Source: Ignavibacteria bacterium UBA7675 (GTDB taxonomy: Bacteria; Bacteroidota; Ignavibacteria; Kapaibacteriales; UB7675). From it: a DNA stretch of 64,000 nucleotides. This document shows, in pieces, positions 1-8,999 of this stretch. Position numbers and translations under genes: made by a program. Numbering within the stretch: position 1 is the first letter of the stretch; each line of letters starts with the position of its first letter. The stretch is from NCBI GenBank assembly GCA_002483085.1, contig DLHF01000080.1, forward strand, positions 1 to 64,000, written 5' to 3'. Under the pieces are notes generated by a model. That model was not told where the DNA came from, did not search any database, and saw only the letters and a list, made by a program, of their open reading frames with translations.

Positions 1-45
1 GAAGAGCACCGAGATGGACCCGGTCCGCCAGAATGTTTTCTTTTC

Positions 46-3003
46 TCAGCGGATAATGTGCAATGGCAGCACTGTTCGGCGCGTTCCTACCATGATTTCA
101 CAGAAGTAGACGCCTGCTTCCAGCCCTGCGATGTCGAGTATCATATCGTACACGCCCGGATCGAATGAAGCAGAGGAAGCCGACACAATATTTCCTGTTA
201 TACTCGACAGGCGCAGCGCCACGGTCGACTCTGTACGCACGCCAAACCGTATGGTTGTGCCGATGTCGGCGGGGTTGGGGTACAGCACCGGGGCAATATC
301 TTCGGGCGGGCTGCTGCTAACCACCACCGAAACACCACAGTGCGGATCGCCAATGGTCAGGATTGTTCTCGGCACGCCAAGGCCCTGTAGCGGCAGAGCG
401 ATGGAGCGACAGTATTTGGGAAGAATCAGCGTATCGCGGTAGAGCTCTTGCTCGCGCGGATTGAAGCATACGAGCACACCAGCGGAGTCGCCCGGCGGAA
501 TGACGAGGGGAAACTGTGAGAGCGGAGCGGAGAAGCGCGTGTTTTGCGATAGATACACTTCGGTGACAGCAAAGGGCAAGAGGCCGTAGTTGTACAGCAT
601 CACGGAATCGCAGTGCACCAGCCTGCGCGATTCATCGCCGTAGATCATCATACCGCGGTTTGCCGGGACAAACTGTAGTGTATAGCCCTGAATTGTATCG
701 CGGAAGTAGCGGGTATTGCCTCGATAGTCTGTTGCTTCCACCGTGAAAATTGCGTCGAAATCCGGGTCGGTAATGCTTACCCGCAGGGTCATCATGCGCG
801 GCAGATCTGCTGTATCGGGAGTGACTGTGCAATTGACTATTTCCAATACTTGGACGCTTTCTATACCGAGATCAGTGAGAAGCGAATCGGTAAACGACAC
901 GAGCGCAGTTGTCTGGCAGGGGTCGATGTTCAGCGTCATGTCCGGCGCGTTGTGGTCGTCCTTTGCTTCGTACTGGAACGCTGCGATGCGGCGCGGCGCG
1001 CAGTTGTCCACAATGATGAGTGTATCGCCGAAGTCGCCTTCTTCCTTGGAGGTAAAGCACACAGTAATCTCGCGCGAGGCGCCCGGAGCCAGAACAAGCG
1101 GGAATGGCACCGGCGGCTGGACAGAGAATTTGGGGCTGCCGTTGCGGAAAAGCATCGTGTCGATGGTTTGCACGCTGCGCCCGTAGTTGACAAGGGTAAA
1201 AGATTCGCACAGTGTTTTCTCTGTGGAAAGAGTTCTCTGCCTGTGCACCACCATATCGGTGTGAATGGAGGAATCGACATGGACGGTAAAGCCGGGAATA
1301 AGAAATTCTTTTTCGGATCGCTGCCCTGCTGAGTCGGCGGCTACCATTGTAAACTGCCCATCTTCATACATATTCAGGAGCCGGGCGCGAAAGCCCACCG
1401 AATCGGCATAAGGTGTAAACGGAGCAATAGACACTGCCGAATTGATCTGCATACTTGCAGGAGCTTCTACGGAGCTAATGCGCGAATCGGTAGATAGAGT
1501 ATCGTAGACCATGCCAAAGAGGCTGTAGCAACTATCGGTACTAAGTATACTGGGAGGAACACCGTCCTTTGCCAGAATCTGCAACTGGAGGCCGCCGATA
1601 TAGCCATAGGAGTTAGCTGGGCCATAGCCATACACATACAAGCCAAAGGTGGAATCGGCAGTAATCGTATGCGAGCCATCGCTCATGCGCACGTGGGCGT
1701 AGGAATACCCGGTGGTGCTAATAGGCGAAAACGCCAAGTCGGTGCGCAATGTACCGTCGATTTTCACTGTAGATCGGTAGTTGTCAGCAATCACAATGGT
1801 GATATACTGTAGGGTGTAGGAAGTAATCTGATTACCATCAAAGTCTTTTTGTATTCCCTGAGCATTTACAAATGTGTAGGATGGCATGAACTGTTCGCTG
1901 GGCGGGATAAGCATCATAAAGGGATCGGAGACTTGGTCTAAGTTCACACCACCGCTTTGATTCCCGCTTGTTTTCCTGTATTGCGCTACTAATATTTGGC
2001 CTGTTGCTGTAATATGATGCGCGCCGGTCAGAGGGCGTTCGATAAATCCACCTCGGTTCAGCGTGGCTGTCAGTACGCCGTCGATAGATACTTGTGTGCC
2101 GTCGAAAGCGGCGAGTACGCGGTAGAGATCGGTGCCTTGCGGCGCTTCGTTGAGGCTTGGAATATAGGGAACAACGAAAGCGCTTCGGCCCCATGTGGCT
2201 ACTGGCAGGAGCTGTTCCACAAGGTGGTCGCGCGAGGAGAGAATATCAACATCTACAGGGATAGTAGCTCTTTGATGACCAGCGAAGACGGCAATTGGCT
2301 TATCAGACTGAACAATCGAACCTGTAAGATCGGCGGTTAGATTAATATTTATACTAGCTTGCACCAGATAGGAAACACCTTTGTCGAGCCGGATGGTTTG
2401 CGTCGCCGTGCCCTTATCCCTGGTAGCTACGCTGGGGATAATCGTCACTGTTGTGTTGTCTTCGGTAGCCACTACTGCAAATTCTGATGGCGTTTGCTGG
2501 CCGACTCCTACCAAACCATCGCTGTTATAGGCGATAATGATATACTCAGTGCCGAGCACATCTTGCGGCAGAGCCAGAAAAGCATCACTTGAGAACATTG
2601 CCTGGCTCAGGCCATAGACAGTAATCTCGTCGTCGGCAGTGATGTGGAATACTTGGGGGGCTTCCTGTTCATTTTGCGAACTCGGTAGAGAGACCCCAGT
2701 GGTATTAAAGCCCACGAGCTCGTGTAGCGCAGCTTCTATTTTGAAGTGAAAGATTTCATTGGCCTTTGCAATCTGGAACACCTGCGACGACGAAATGCCA
2801 TTGATATCTGTCCAGCGGATAACGCCCTGCGTAGGCTTTTCTGATGTTAGGAAAATATGCAGGGAATCATCGTGGTCATCGGTGTGGAAATTTGGCAAAA
2901 AAGTAAGCCAAAATTCGCGGCCTTTGCTGTCGAGAATTTCCTGCGCTGTACCTGTTTCTGCAAATCCACAAAGGAGGATGAACAACAAACAAGTGTAGGC
3001 CAT
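46..3003 (-). CDS. Secreted IgGFc-binding-like protein with T9SS sorting domain
   Basis: About 985 residues from the ATG at 3003. An in-frame start 16 codons upstream (3051) would put a charged leader before the signal peptide, so I prefer MAYTCLLFILLCG, which gives a standard Sec signal ending near TAQ. The mature N-terminus has the SKGREFWLTFLPNFH pattern of the IgGFc-binding N-terminal family, covering roughly the first 450 residues. Beta-rich repeats follow, containing NYG...I..CFT/CFNP motifs typical of choice-of-anchor/ASPM-SPD-2-Hydin-like modules. The last ~80 residues (YPNPADIGTTIRFGV...LEAGVYF) are a T9SS type A sorting domain. It is therefore predicted to be exported through T9SS and surface-attached or released. 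It lies 114 bp downstream of a close paralogue on the same strand. The binding partner is unknown; immunoglobulin binding should not be assumed from the family name. Confidence 0.85.
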   Translation of the reverse strand: MAYTCLLFILLCGFAETGTAQEILDSKGREFWLTFLPNFHTDDHDDSLHIFLTSEKPTQGVIRWTDINGISSSQVFQIAKANEIFHFKIEAALHELVGFNTTGVSLPSSQNEQEAPQVFHITADDEITVYGLSQAMFSSDAFLALPQDVLGTEYIIIAYNSDGLVGVGQQTPSEFAVVATEDNTTVTIIPSVATRDKGTATQTIRLDKGVSYLVQASININLTADLTGSIVQSDKPIAVFAGHQRATIPVDVDILSSRDHLVEQLLPVATWGRSAFVVPYIPSLNEAPQGTDLYRVLAAFDGTQVSIDGVLTATLNRGGFIERPLTGAHHITATGQILVAQYRKTSGNQSGGVNLDQVSDPFMMLIPPSEQFMPSYTFVNAQGIQKDFDGNQITSYTLQYITIVIADNYRSTVKIDGTLRTDLAFSPISTTGYSYAHVRMSDGSHTITADSTFGLYVYGYGPANSYGYIGGLQLQILAKDGVPPSILSTDSCYSLFGMVYDTLSTDSRISSVEAPASMQINSAVSIAPFTPYADSVGFRARLLNMYEDGQFTMVAADSAGQRSEKEFLIPGFTVHVDSSIHTDMVVHRQRTLSTEKTLCESFTLVNYGRSVQTIDTMLFRNGSPKFSVQPPVPFPLVLAPGASREITVCFTSKEEGDFGDTLIIVDNCAPRRIAAFQYEAKDDHNAPDMTLNIDPCQTTALVSFTDSLLTDLGIESVQVLEIVNCTVTPDTADLPRMMTLRVSITDPDFDAIFTVEATDYRGNTRYFRDTIQGYTLQFVPANRGMMIYGDESRRLVHCDSVMLYNYGLLPFAVTEVYLSQNTRFSAPLSQFPLVIPPGDSAGVLVCFNPREQELYRDTLILPKYCRSIALPLQGLGVPRTILTIGDPHCGVSVVVSSSPPEDIAPVLYPNPADIGTTIRFGVRTESTVALRLSSITGNIVSASSASFDPGVYDMILDIAGLEAGVYFCEIMVGTRRTVLPLHIIR

Positions 3004-3117
3004 GCGACGTATTGTTGTGCCGGTGCTGGCGTAGTGTATCAAAAGAGTCATATAATGTCTCCGAACGGGTCTTACAAATACAGAAAATGAATCAGGTATC
3101 TCATGTGCTCTTGGCTT

Positions 3118-6100
3118 CTAATGTTTTATTATCAATCTGCGAGATAGCAGAGCTCCGGCTGTCTGTACTACAGCTATGTATGCACCGCTCTGCAATGCCG
3201 ACGTGTCTATTGCGATATCGTACACGCCGGTTGTATCGGCGGTAAACTCTGCTTCTTTTGCGGCTACTCCATGCGCGGTGTACAGTCGCAGTGCTATCGG
3301 CTCTCTGGCTCGGGCTATCATGCGCAGAATAACTTCTTCATCAGCGGGATTGGGGTAGCCTGCAAGGAGCAAGAGTGCGTCTGCACTGGGGCTGGCCGAT
3401 AGTGCAATACGCACATCACATCCCGTGGACACAATACGCGGGGGCGAGCTTCCCGCTGCCGACAATGCGATTGGAATGGCTGTACAGAGATGTGCAATAT
3501 CTATTGTGTCGGTGTACAGCCGGTTGGCATCGGGTGCAAAGATAATCTGAATTACACGCGATTCCTGCGGGGGAACTACGACCGGAAATTGCGACAGAGG
3601 AGCGGAGAACGATACATTGCTATGGAAATATGCGCCAGTAATTTCCATTGGCAGCAGACCCGCATTGTACACTTCTACACCGCTGTATTGTCCAGCGGGC
3701 GGCGGCGTGGGTGGCAGGACATAGGCCATCTGTACTGCGCGTAGCGTCCTGCCTTGGATTGTGTCGGCAAGGTGCAGTTCATTTCCCGCTTCATCAATGG
3801 CGAGAATCTCTACAATGCCGTCGTTGTCGGGGTCCACGAGCGAAGCCGTATAGCGTATCATCAGCGGGAAGCCGCCAGAATCTATCGAAATAACGGCATT
3901 GTGTGTACGTTCTACGCGCACGCTTTGCAGCCCCCAATCCGTGGGGAGCTGTTCGGCAATGGTTCCTTTGTGCTGTAGGCTACAAGTGTCTACAATAGCG
4001 GTAAACTGCGGTTGTGCTGTGTCGTGTACTGCTTCGACGGCGAATGTAACGGTTGTGCGCGCAGTGCAGACATTGCTTATAACAAGCGTATCGCGGAACA
4101 TGCCCGCCTCGCTGCTTTGGAAGCACACCCGTACAAATTTTCTTTCGCCGGGATTCACTCGCAGCGGCATCGATGTCGCGAGGGAATAGCGTGTGCCGGG
4201 CAGAGCTGCCGATACCGTGTGCGTGGTTGTACCGTAGTTCCGCAATTCGATATCGAAGCACAACTCGCGGTTGATGCGAGTGGTTGCTTCTATGGACGTA
4301 CCGCCGGTTGCCACAACAGCCGCATCCACGGTAAAGCCATACAGGACGATGTCCTTTTCCGTGCGCAGGCGTGCTGAGTCCTGCACAATAATCCGCAGAG
4401 AGCCATCGCGATACACATCGGCGAGGTGGGCGCCGAAAGCTGCAACGGGTGGGAATGTATCGGAGATGGAAGGCAATTCTACTTCTACATTAACACGGAG
4501 CGATTCCGGTGCTTCTACCGAGCGAATGCCTGAGTCGGCAGTAGCTGAGTCGTGCACAATCCCCGCAACAACACATTCTGCTGTTGCTGCCAGTTCCGGC
4601 GGGGTCAAGTCTTTGGGAATGAGGGCGGCGCGCATACCACCTGTGTAGCCATAGGAATCCGCTTCGCCATAGCCGTACACATACAGGCCAAACCCTGTGC
4701 CAGCTTCGGCGCTGTGCACGCCATCAGACAAGGGGAGTTGCGCGTACATCCACTGTGTGCCGGGGACGGGCTGGAACATATCGGTAGCAACCGAAGAGCC
4801 GTCGAGCCGGAACGAGGAGATGTGCGATTGCGGTATCACAATGGTTGCGTATTGCTCTTGGAACACAATCGGCTTGAAAAAAGGCGGTTCGGGTATGCTC
4901 AGCTCTACCTGTGGATTGATAAAGCGATACGACGCCAAAAATTGCTCTTCGGGCGGGATGAGCATCATAAACGGGTCGCCCGATTTGCCGGCGGCTTCCA
5001 TATCGGCACGCGATGTCTTTTTGTACTGAGCCACGAGCACCGGCGATGTCGCCTCGATGCGAAGCGGCTGTAAAAGTGCCTGCTCGTAGTAGTTTCCCGC
5101 TGCGAGTACGGCTGTAGCAGCGCCATTGATCACCACATGAGTGCTGTCGTAAAAAGCTAGAATACGGACAAGATCGTTACCGGAAGATGTCTGATTGTGT
5201 GCAGCAGGGTAGGGAATGGCTAAGGCGCGATAGCCCCACGCTTCTACTGGCGGCAGTTGCTCGATGAGGTAATCGCGAGTGCGGAGTTCGCTGCTTTGCT
5301 CTATTGGAATGGTAGCGCGCTGGTGGCCGGAAAATACCGCCACAGGGCTACTGGTTGTAATTTTTGTACCTGTCAGGTCGGTCAGGAGCTGGCCACGAGA
5401 AATTTCTGCTTGTACGAGATAGCACTCACCTGCTTGGAGCACGAAGCGTTGCTCGGCCATACCGTTTTCCCATGTGGGTTGTGCAGGGGCAATCTCCACT
5501 TCGGTGTTGTCTTCGGTTGCTACAATTGCAAACTGCGAGGGGGTGCTGAATCCATCGAGCACAGGGCCGTTGGCTCGCCCATTGCTGTTGTAGGAAAGCA
5601 CAGCGTAGTGCCTGCCGAGAGCGTCGACGGGCAGTACAAGAAAGGCATCGCTCGATTTGTAACTGCGGCTCATCGCATACACCGTTACATCGGCATCAGT
5701 GGTAACGCGGAACGACTGTAGCGCTACCTGCTCGTTTTGTTCGTTGAACGAGGGTATGACACCACTGTTGTTAAATCCTTCGAGCTCGAATTGCATGGCC
5801 GGTACGGCAAATGTGTACATGGCAGCGGGGTCGGCAACGGAAAAGGTATGTATCCAAGACTGGCCATACCTGTTGCGGTAGCTGATCTCTCCGGTTGTTG
5901 GTTTGCTGGCAGCAACAAAAATATACAGAGAATCTCGATTGTCAAAGAGGGCATCGTGATAATTCGGCGGAAAAGTAAACCGAAAGTCGCGACCCTGGCT
6001 GTCGGGCTGTGCTGCCACAGGCTGGCAGAAGGCGAACCACAAGAGCACAACGAGCACCGTATATCCTCCGGCTGCATTGCGCAGGCTGCTCGGAAGGGGA

Positions 6101-6120
6101 TATGATTGTCTCGGCTTCAT
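3118..6120 (-). CDS. Secreted IgGFc-binding-like protein with T9SS sorting domain (paralogue)
   Basis: 1000 residues, with the same architecture and length as the next gene downstream. A signal peptide has a hydrophobic core around residues 20-33 and ends near VAAQ. An IgGFc-binding N-terminal-like region follows, starting SQGRDFRFTFPPNYHD. Anchor-type beta modules follow (RNYGTTTHTV, VCFQSSEAGMFRDTLVI, YNAGLLPMEI). The C-terminal sorting domain contains AGYPNPADEEVILRM and LQSGAYIAVV. The two proteins align over their whole length with many shared motifs (SPVAVFSGHQRATIPIE here, SDKPIAVFAGHQRATIPVD in the neighbour), so they look like an old tandem duplication. The role is probably cell-surface adhesion or ligand binding, which is inferred. 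The gene begins just upstream of the phosphatase stop on the same strand. Confidence 0.85.
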   Translation of the reverse strand: MKPRQSYPLPSSLRNAAGGYTVLVVLLWFAFCQPVAAQPDSQGRDFRFTFPPNYHDALFDNRDSLYIFVAASKPTTGEISYRNRYGQSWIHTFSVADPAAMYTFAVPAMQFELEGFNNSGVIPSFNEQNEQVALQSFRVTTDADVTVYAMSRSYKSSDAFLVLPVDALGRHYAVLSYNSNGRANGPVLDGFSTPSQFAIVATEDNTEVEIAPAQPTWENGMAEQRFVLQAGECYLVQAEISRGQLLTDLTGTKITTSSPVAVFSGHQRATIPIEQSSELRTRDYLIEQLPPVEAWGYRALAIPYPAAHNQTSSGNDLVRILAFYDSTHVVINGAATAVLAAGNYYEQALLQPLRIEATSPVLVAQYKKTSRADMEAAGKSGDPFMMLIPPEEQFLASYRFINPQVELSIPEPPFFKPIVFQEQYATIVIPQSHISSFRLDGSSVATDMFQPVPGTQWMYAQLPLSDGVHSAEAGTGFGLYVYGYGEADSYGYTGGMRAALIPKDLTPPELAATAECVVAGIVHDSATADSGIRSVEAPESLRVNVEVELPSISDTFPPVAAFGAHLADVYRDGSLRIIVQDSARLRTEKDIVLYGFTVDAAVVATGGTSIEATTRINRELCFDIELRNYGTTTHTVSAALPGTRYSLATSMPLRVNPGERKFVRVCFQSSEAGMFRDTLVISNVCTARTTVTFAVEAVHDTAQPQFTAIVDTCSLQHKGTIAEQLPTDWGLQSVRVERTHNAVISIDSGGFPLMIRYTASLVDPDNDGIVEILAIDEAGNELHLADTIQGRTLRAVQMAYVLPPTPPPAGQYSGVEVYNAGLLPMEITGAYFHSNVSFSAPLSQFPVVVPPQESRVIQIIFAPDANRLYTDTIDIAHLCTAIPIALSAAGSSPPRIVSTGCDVRIALSASPSADALLLLAGYPNPADEEVILRMIARAREPIALRLYTAHGVAAKEAEFTADTTGVYDIAIDTSALQSGAYIAVVQTAGALLSRRLIIKH

Positions 6121-6150
6121 GATCCGGAAACCTCTCTATAGTAGCATTGG

Positions 6151-7128
6151 TTACGAATCCTTTGTAAGGGTGTGTGCAAATAGCACCTGCCCCTCGCGGT
6201 TGATAAACTGCACGTGGAAGCGTGTACGCGATATTGCTGCATAGGCAAAACCGCCGTTGGTGGCGGCAAATATTGTGTTGTCGCCATAGGCTGTGTCGCG
6301 AGCACCACCGCCTGCCCCGGAAATCAAGCAGTAAAAGTAGTCGCCGGGAGCTTTGAGGTACTGTAAGTCGTGGTCGTGTCCGCACAAATACATGTCTACG
6401 TGGTACCTGTCGAACAGCGGTTTGATATGCCGGAGCATTACGTCTTGGTCGCCATACGCTCCGTGAGAGCGCACCATGTGATGCCCTACTGCTACTTTCC
6501 ATTGCGCCTTCGACGCCGCAAGTGCTTTCTCTAACCATTCTTTCTGCTCGTCGCGTGCTTTGCCATTCATAATGCGCTGGGTGTCCAATGCAAAAAAATC
6601 AACGTGCACGCCGGGCTCGATTTCTTTGCTGAAAGTATAGTAGCGCGAGGGCATATTCCAGCGCGGGTTGGCTGCGCTGTATTCTACCTGCGCCTCTGCT
6701 TTGCCACGGTAATCGTGGTTGCCCAGCACGGCATACCAGGGTATTTCTAATGCCCGACCTGTGTACACCTGTTCGAATTTTGCACGCCATTGTGCGTCAT
6801 CCGCCGATTCTACGCCGCCCGGGTAGATGTTATCTCCGGTGCTGACGACAAACGCACATGCCTCTTGTTCGGCCTTGATGAGCATCTGCGAGGCTACCTG
6901 CCGCTGAAATTTTCCGCCCGCTCCCCAGTCGCCTATGATGAGAAATCGCACCGACTGTGTATTTTTGAACTTCTCGACGGTAAATGGCGGTACGGGCCGA
7001 GCGTTGTCGACGCGCTTGCCCAAAAGCAGAGCGGGCGCTCCGGCGAGCAATGAAGTAATTGAAGTGATCTTTGCCCGACCTATAGCCGCTATGCCGGGAA
7101 GAGATTGGAGAAAGGAGCGTCTTTGCAT
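6151..7128 (-). CDS. Purple acid phosphatase-like metallophosphoesterase, Tat signal
   Basis: 325 residues from the ATG at 7128. The frame is open further upstream, but this start gives MQRRSFLQSLPGIAAIG, a twin-arginine signal. Metallophosphoesterase motifs appear in order: GDWGAGG, STGDNIYPGG, VLGNHDYRG, GHHMVRSHG and CGHDHDLQYL. This order and spacing are those of tartrate-resistant/purple acid phosphatases, which hydrolyse phosphomonoesters with a dinuclear metal centre. Export folded through Tat fits a metal enzyme loaded in the cytoplasm. The substrate cannot be told from sequence. It lies 30 bp upstream of the second IgGFc-like gene and may share its transcript. No clear Shine-Dalgarno site precedes the start. 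Confidence 0.85.
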   Translation of the reverse strand: MQRRSFLQSLPGIAAIGRAKITSITSLLAGAPALLLGKRVDNARPVPPFTVEKFKNTQSVRFLIIGDWGAGGKFQRQVASQMLIKAEQEACAFVVSTGDNIYPGGVESADDAQWRAKFEQVYTGRALEIPWYAVLGNHDYRGKAEAQVEYSAANPRWNMPSRYYTFSKEIEPGVHVDFFALDTQRIMNGKARDEQKEWLEKALAASKAQWKVAVGHHMVRSHGAYGDQDVMLRHIKPLFDRYHVDMYLCGHDHDLQYLKAPGDYFYCLISGAGGGARDTAYGDNTIFAATNGGFAYAAISRTRFHVQFINREGQVLFAHTLTKDS

Positions 7129-7198
7129 ATCGTTGCGTTTGGCTATTCTTTGTAATAAAGTTATCTGTTGTTCGCAGGCAATGCCTGTAAAGATTGCT

Positions 7199-7318
7199 GC
7201 GCTTCGGTCTCTGTGCGTGCCTTCGGTCTGTGCGCCGCGCTGCACGTCCGCCGCGTGGCTGGAAATTATCGTAAGCTCGTCCTCGCACCGTTACGGTAAC
7301 AAATGCAAAGACGTTGGC
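7199..7318 (+). repeat. Interspersed intergenic repeat, copy 1 (left half)
   Basis: Lies in the 395-bp gap between the divergent phosphatase and methyltransferase genes. The left end reads GCGCTTCGGTCTC, followed by a CGCCGCGCTGCACGTCCGCC block and the inner block GTAAGCTCGTCCTCGCACCG. The inner hairpin arms ACCG/CGGT (7287-7290 and 7294-7297) are kept, but the loop is shorter than in the copy at 47 kb. I find no right core (GCGACCGG...) here, so the copy is truncated or its right half has diverged. The rest of the gap must hold the two divergent promoters; I see no convincing consensus. Confidence 0.6.
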
Positions 7319-7523
7319 CTTCGTCGCGTTGGGGAAGAGTAGCGCATATATTGCAACGTTCTGCTCATAGCGGTTGGCCAACGCGGTATTGCTGCCGCCT
7401 GTGGAAACCCACAGGGAAGAGCCAAAAGCCAATGTAGGAGTTGCTGCAATGATGTCAAATGAAAATATTCCTGCCTTACAAATACGTCTATAGGGCTTTC
7501 CTGTTGTGACAGTAACAAAGAAT

Positions 7524-8078
7524 ATGAGAAAACTGCTTCACGCCGAACTTGTAGCGCAGCGGCTCAGCGAAAAAGAGGCCGAATGTGCCGAACGACATCC
7601 CGTTGCACTACTTCTACACAATATTCGTAGTCTGTACAATGTTGGCTCGATGTTCCGCACTGCCGATGCTGCCCTTGCAAGCGAGCTTATTCTTTGCGGC
7701 TATACCCCCAGCCCTCCGCGAAAAGAAATTGAAAAAACAGCTCTTGGCGCTGTGGATACAGTGCCGTGGAGCTATGAGCAAAGTACGGTGCAGGCTATTG
7801 CTATGCTGAAAAAACGCGGCTATACGGTGCTGGCGCTGGAGCTTACGGACAAAGGCCGTTCCTACGACGAGCTCTCCGCCGCCGATTTTCCGCTGTGCCT
7901 TGTTGCTGGCAATGAAATCACAGGCGTGGACGACGATGTGCTGGCGCTGTGCGACGGCGCACTACAGATACCGATGTTTGGGGTAAAGCACTCGCTGAAT
8001 GTTGGTGTTGCCACAGGCATTGCGCTCTTTGAGGCCGTGCGGTGCTGGCGCTCTGTGGAGAGCTCCGTATCCAACTGA
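7524..8078 (+). CDS. TrmH/SpoU-family RNA 2'-O-methyltransferase
   Basis: 184 residues from the ATG at 7524; a GTG six codons upstream (7506) is an alternative. The three SpoU motifs are visible: LHNIRSLYNVGSMFRTADAA (motif 1), LCLVAGNEITGVDDDVL (motif 2) and LNVGVATGIALFEAVR (motif 3). Together they form the SAM-binding alpha/beta knot that transfers a methyl to ribose 2'-OH in tRNA or rRNA. It lacks the N-terminal ribose-binding extension of RlmB-type enzymes, so it is a minimal enzyme. The exact RNA target is not decidable. It is the first gene of a plus-strand run, with 110 bp before the next. Confidence 0.88.
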   Translation: MRKLLHAELVAQRLSEKEAECAERHPVALLLHNIRSLYNVGSMFRTADAALASELILCGYTPSPPRKEIEKTALGAVDTVPWSYEQSTVQAIAMLKKRGYTVLALELTDKGRSYDELSAADFPLCLVAGNEITGVDDDVLALCDGALQIPMFGVKHSLNVGVATGIALFEAVRCWRSVESSVSN

Positions 8079-8188
8079 AACAATTAAAATAATTTACATA
8101 ATGGTAACTGAAACCGCGCCATCTGTTTCTTCTGATGGGTGGAAATAGTAAGTTGTACAATCTGTTCCCGAAGGTAAGGTAGCGACTG

Positions 8189-8971
8189 ATGAATCAGATT
8201 ATAGCTGTTCCCGATAATCCCGCTTTTGCGCCGCTTCTTGCGAATATCGAATCAATAGCGGCGTCACGGGGTTTTGATGTAGTACGCCTGCCAGAGGCCG
8301 ACTGCGCCGATGCACTGCTGCGCAATCGCGCCGAACTCGCATTGGTGTCGCCGCTTGGCTATGGGCAGGCAGTAGGCAGAGCCGACTACCGGATTGTTCC
8401 CGGCCCGGCTTGTATTTACCAAGGTCTCACCTATGAAGCCTCGATCTATATGCGCGAGAATGCCGCAGAGATTGAGAGTTGTGTTTCTCCCCACGCGCGC
8501 GACTTTATACCGCAGCTTGGTGCGATGATCCTCAACGATAAATTCGGCCTGCCGTTTACGGCGGTGGAATCTGTGAAGCCCGCACCAGTTGCCGATCTTC
8601 TCGAACAGTACGATGTGGTGATCGACTGGGGATTTGATGCCCAACAAAAAGTGGTGCTGGATGTCAGCGACGAATGGTACGATCTGGCCTCGCTCTCTCT
8701 GCCCGTGATGATGTGGGTGTGCCGACCCGATGATATGCCGGAAGACCTTGCGGACATGGTGAGCAGTTTTGCTGCGCCAGACCTTCATACCCGGGAAATT
8801 GTAGAGCAGACCTACCACAACGCCAATGCCGAGCGGGAAGGTGCTGTGATCTGGCAATGGAACGACGACGTAGAACCCGCCTTGTACAAGCTCTTTGAAA
8901 TGATGTTCTTCCTACAGCGCATACCGGAAATACCGGCGATCAAGCTCTGGGGGCGCGATCCTGTGGAGTGA
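8189..8971 (+). CDS. MqnA/MqnD-family (futalosine pathway-like) protein
   Basis: 260 residues, with a periplasmic-binding-protein-like fold suggested by the motif order of the VitK2_biosynth family (PF02621). ELALVSPLGYG corresponds to the D.A.IPS.EY region. IVPGPACIYQG, DVVIDWGFDAQQ and DEWYDLASLSLPVMMWVCR correspond to the ligand-binding strand and the W..LTGLPFV.A.W signature. Family members are chorismate dehydratase (MqnA) or the cyclic futalosine-processing MqnD of menaquinone synthesis. Several signature positions differ and no other mqn gene is nearby, so a divergent paralogue is possible. Only 28 bp separate it from the aminopeptidase, suggesting co-transcription. Confidence 0.5.
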   Translation: MNQIIAVPDNPAFAPLLANIESIAASRGFDVVRLPEADCADALLRNRAELALVSPLGYGQAVGRADYRIVPGPACIYQGLTYEASIYMRENAAEIESCVSPHARDFIPQLGAMILNDKFGLPFTAVESVKPAPVADLLEQYDVVIDWGFDAQQKVVLDVSDEWYDLASLSLPVMMWVCRPDDMPEDLADMVSSFAAPDLHTREIVEQTYHNANAEREGAVIWQWNDDVEPALYKLFEMMFFLQRIPEIPAIKLWGRDPVE

Positions 8972-8999
8972 TCCACTTCTACAACCTGACTACACAACA

